Positions 61,973 through 64,000 of a DNA stretch of 64,000 nucleotides are shown here, in pieces. This DNA comes from Rhizobium bangladeshense. GTDB lineage: Bacteria > Pseudomonadota > Alphaproteobacteria > Rhizobiales > Rhizobiaceae. Positions within the stretch are counted from its first letter, which is position 1. Every line of letters starts with the position of its first letter. A program made the translations under genes and the position numbers. Location of the stretch: contig NZ_LYPL01000009.1 in the NCBI RefSeq assembly GCF_001662075.1, positions 186,001 to 250,000 of the forward strand, in the 5' to 3' direction. Under the pieces are notes generated by a model that saw only the letters and a program-made list of their open reading frames with translations, was not told where the DNA came from and made no database searches.

Positions 61973-63753
61973 ATTCTCTCCGCCAGCGAGACGGTGAAAA
62001 TGCCCCATTGGTCGATGCGCTGTTCGACCTTGCGGAAACCGGCCGCCGCGACCAACTGGTCCATTTCTTCTTGCGTCCGCCGCCGCATCACCCACGCCTG
62101 GCCGCCACGGTGGGAGGTCAGAGCGCGGGCAATCATCTCCAGTTGAGGATGCCAGGGCTGGTTGGTGTAGACGAGCAGGCCACCCGGCTGCATCGCGCGG
62201 GCGATCCCGCTCAGCGAAGCGGCAATCATCGCATTGTCGGAAAAAAGCTCGTAAAGGCCGGAGACGATTGCCAGATCCGGAGCCGGCGTGGTTGCCGCCA
62301 GCCCCTCGCCGTCAAAGGCATCCTGCTGGTGAAAGCTTACGAAATCACTGAGGCCGCGCGTGGCGATGCTGTTGCGGCCGGCCTCGACATTGATGGGGGA
62401 ATAATCCTGCAATCGCACACTATCGGGACGCACCGCAGCCGCCTCGATCGCGTCAAGCACGTAACGGCCGTGCCCGGCCGCGATGTCGAGCATATGGGTG
62501 CTGCGGCCGGCTGCTTTCAGGCGCTGCAGCCCGTACTCGATCAGCTCCTGCAAATGCAGCTTGCGCTGCCTGATGCCGCGCCAGCCGATCGCCTCGAGAA
62601 ACACCTTGTCGATCAACCGCCCGCCGGGACCGAGCCCCCGCGGCTTGTTCTCGTAGACGTAATCGAGCGTCGAGCCGGAATCGAAACCGGTCTTGACCCC
62701 GGTTTTTATGCCTTCCGACACCAGTGCGCCGAGCCTGATGTTGAGACGGCTGAGCGCCCAGTAGATGCCGCGTAGGGATGTGGCGTTCAAGGGGGTCGCG
62801 AGCCGGTCGGCCTCGTCCTTGGTATAGCCCTGGACATGGGCAGTCCGAAGGTCGGCAGGCGTCCGCGGCTCGGCAAACCGCGAATCGATAAAACGGCGGA
62901 CCTCGGCGAGCGCAATCGCGCGGTCCCTCTCGCCCAGTGTGTCATGATAGAAGCCGGCAAGCACATGCCGCTCCTTGATGCGGCTGCCGAGGTTTTCGTA
63001 GAACCGGTGCTGCGGCGCGTGTCGCACCACCCAGTCACTGCCGGAGATCAGCAGTTGGGTCGGAACGGTGATGGCGCGGGCGTCGTCGACGACGCGGGCC
63101 GCCGCTTCGTAAAGCTGCAACAGAATGTTGGAGGCAATCGGCCGGGTGATCAATGGGTCGGCTTCAAAAGAGGCGATGCGCTCGGGATCGTGCGTCAGAT
63201 ACCTCGCCTTGACATAGGAATTGACGAAGAATGTCCCCTTGAGCTTTTCCCAGAGCGCAATGCCTTCCCTGGCGAAAGGCACATAGAGCTTGACACTGAA
63301 GGCCGGTGAGGCCAGCACGAGCGCACGGATCGGCGGCGCATAGTCGTGCACCCAGGTGGTGGCGAGGACCGCGCCGACGCTCTGCGCAATCACGGCGATG
63401 TCTGTAACGGCAGTACCGCTTGTCTCGCTGACATGGCGGACGAAGCAATCGAGATCACGCACCGAGGCTGCGAAGGATGGCGAATAGCCGCGCTCTCCCG
63501 GTGAACGTCCGTGGCCGCGTGCGTCCCAGGCGTACAAGGCAAAATCATCGAGACAGAGCTCGGCGGCGAGATGAGCGACCCGGCCGCTGTGCTCGTGGCC
63601 GCGATGGAGAAGAATGATTGCGCCCTTCGGTGCAGCGCCGGTCGCTGGCCACGTCCGATAGAAGAGCCGCGTGCCGTCATGCGACACGAATTCGGATTCA
63701 CGCATCGGCCTGGCCGTCAAGGACGGTTGCCTGATATCGGCAGCTTGCAGCAC
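61969..63753 (-). CDS. Alpha/beta-hydrolase fused to a class I SAM-dependent methyltransferase
   Basis: This 594-residue bifunctional protein has an N-terminal monoglyceride-lipase-like hydrolase (about residues 20-295). The nucleophile is Ser125 in VIAQSVGAVLA (Ala replaces the usual first Gly), with candidate Asp240 in SGSDWVVRH and His270 in FYHDTLGER; GRVAH and ARGHGRSPGERGYSPSF are typical. The C-terminal methyltransferase (about 395-594) has the SAM motif MLDIAAGHGRYVL (421-433) and PDLAIVSGLYELF. The start is a GTG at 63753. It heads a three-gene operon with the PAP2 fusion and a small membrane protein. No signal peptide is visible. Confidence 0.83.
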   Translation of the reverse strand: MLQAADIRQPSLTARPMRESEFVSHDGTRLFYRTWPATGAAPKGAIILLHRGHEHSGRVAHLAAELCLDDFALYAWDARGHGRSPGERGYSPSFAASVRDLDCFVRHVSETSGTAVTDIAVIAQSVGAVLATTWVHDYAPPIRALVLASPAFSVKLYVPFAREGIALWEKLKGTFFVNSYVKARYLTHDPERIASFEADPLITRPIASNILLQLYEAAARVVDDARAITVPTQLLISGSDWVVRHAPQHRFYENLGSRIKERHVLAGFYHDTLGERDRAIALAEVRRFIDSRFAEPRTPADLRTAHVQGYTKDEADRLATPLNATSLRGIYWALSRLNIRLGALVSEGIKTGVKTGFDSGSTLDYVYENKPRGLGPGGRLIDKVFLEAIGWRGIRQRKLHLQELIEYGLQRLKAAGRSTHMLDIAAGHGRYVLDAIEAAAVRPDSVRLQDYSPINVEAGRNSIATRGLSDFVSFHQQDAFDGEGLAATTPAPDLAIVSGLYELFSDNAMIAASLSGIARAMQPGGLLVYTNQPWHPQLEMIARALTSHRGGQAWVMRRRTQEEMDQLVAAAGFRKVEQRIDQWGIFTVSLAERI

Positions 63754-63781
63754 GGTCTACTCCTCTTTTGATCGGTTGATG

Positions 63782-63824
63782 GGTTGCAACCATTGGCGGA
63801 ACAGTGATTTGCATTCATTGCAAA
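63782..63824. promoter_or_regulatory. Palindromes in the divergent promoter of the lipid-related cluster
   Basis: A perfect 10-bp palindrome GGTTGCAACC (63782-63791) and an inverted repeat TTTGCA-N5-TGCAAA (63808-63824) lie 30-70 bases before the GTG start at 63753. They also lie 130-170 bases before the divergent ATG at 63954. Both share a TTGCA core. A single regulator could control both directions; this is inference. Confidence 0.4.
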
Positions 63825-63953
63825 AGTCTAGACGCAAATGTAAGCCCTATACGAGAACCGATATGAAGTATCGGCTTCCCCACAAGCACGACGTTCTGCA
63901 CCGCCGGAACTGGGATAGATTTTTCCGATGCCGCGAAACTCCAATGAGGTAGC

Positions 63954-64000
63954 ATGTCTGTTTATCAATTGAAGTCCCGGTTTCAGAATATTCTTCGCCC
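63954..64000 (+). CDS. Start of a probable CDP-alcohol phosphatidyltransferase (cut by the window edge)
   Basis: Only 15 codons are visible: MSVYQLKSRFQNILR, with GAGG upstream. This opening closely resembles what I recall for CDP-alcohol phosphatidyltransferases that accompany hydrolase-methyltransferase and PAP2-DSP fusion genes in other Proteobacteria. The assignment rests on the short N-terminus and context, so it is tentative. Confidence 0.5.
   Translation, partial: MSVYQLKSRFQNILR

Noticed and set aside
1..64000. tRNA, rRNA or tmRNA genes and integrase attachment sites
   Set aside because: I scanned intergenic regions for cloverleaf-like patterns and conserved rRNA segments and saw none; without a covariance search this is not exhaustive.

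Overview
This window looks like chromosome from a root-nodule bacterium of the genus Rhizobium, closest in gene content to R. etli, R. leguminosarum or R. phaseoli. That placement is an inference from the gene set and the repeats, not from a search. The markers are a NolR-type ArsR repressor, the BacA peptide transporter, eukaryote-type glutamine synthetase GlnII, a choXWV choline transporter, a bdhA-xdhA-xdhB operon (an arrangement known from Sinorhizobium meliloti), and several families of short palindromic intergenic elements typical of rhizobia. Base composition is high-GC throughout. I saw no rRNA, tRNA, CRISPR array, intact insertion sequence or phage.

Layout. 0-6.5 kb: a LuxR-family regulator, a decayed PAS gene, an MgtC/DUF4010 membrane protein, a DUF2333 protein, a coiled-coil protein and thymidine kinase, separated by repeats. 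6.7-12.5 kb: choXWV, a HugZ-like protein, nolR and an omega-amino-acid:pyruvate transaminase. 12.5-18.6 kb: an HD-GYP protein, an orphan branched-chain amino-acid binding protein, adenine deaminase and an alpha-glucosidase. 18.9-24.3 kb: a complete oppABCDF operon. 24.5-29.1 kb: a small exported protein, 2-keto-3-deoxygluconate kinase, a small DUF2735 gene divergent from glnII, and a GT4 glycosyltransferase. 29.1-36.3 kb: an exported esterase with a dead MarR gene beside it, der with a YfgM-like protein, NnrU, a polysaccharide deacetylase and bacA. 36.4-46.6 kb: an MFS transporter, a PadR regulator, a FAD-Rieske oxidoreductase divergent from a di-haem cytochrome, methionine aminopeptidase, a luciferase-like monooxygenase, a decayed GIY-YIG gene, and a YciI / ECF42-like sigma factor / AHSA1 operon. 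46.8-60.1 kb: glpK, then bdhA-xdhA-xdhB-xdhC, a small DUF1127-like gene, a LysR regulator, puuD-guaD and an alpha-hydroxy-acid oxidase. 60.2-64.0 kb: a gene cluster of unclear function that looks lipid-related.

How genes work together. Adenine deaminase, XdhABC, PuuD and GuaD cover purine breakdown from adenine and guanine to urate and beyond. The bdhA-xdh operon links this to polyhydroxybutyrate turnover. glnII has a near-consensus sigma-54 promoter, and two TGCA-N9-TGCA dyads lie upstream, as expected for NtrC control. nolR has two matches to the published NolR operator in its own leader.

The best candidate for an under-described system is the right-hand cluster. It encodes an alpha/beta-hydrolase fused to a SAM methyltransferase, a PAP2-type membrane phosphatase fused to a dual-specificity-phosphatase-like domain, and a small membrane protein. 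The first codons of what looks like a CDP-alcohol phosphatidyltransferase start divergently at the window edge.
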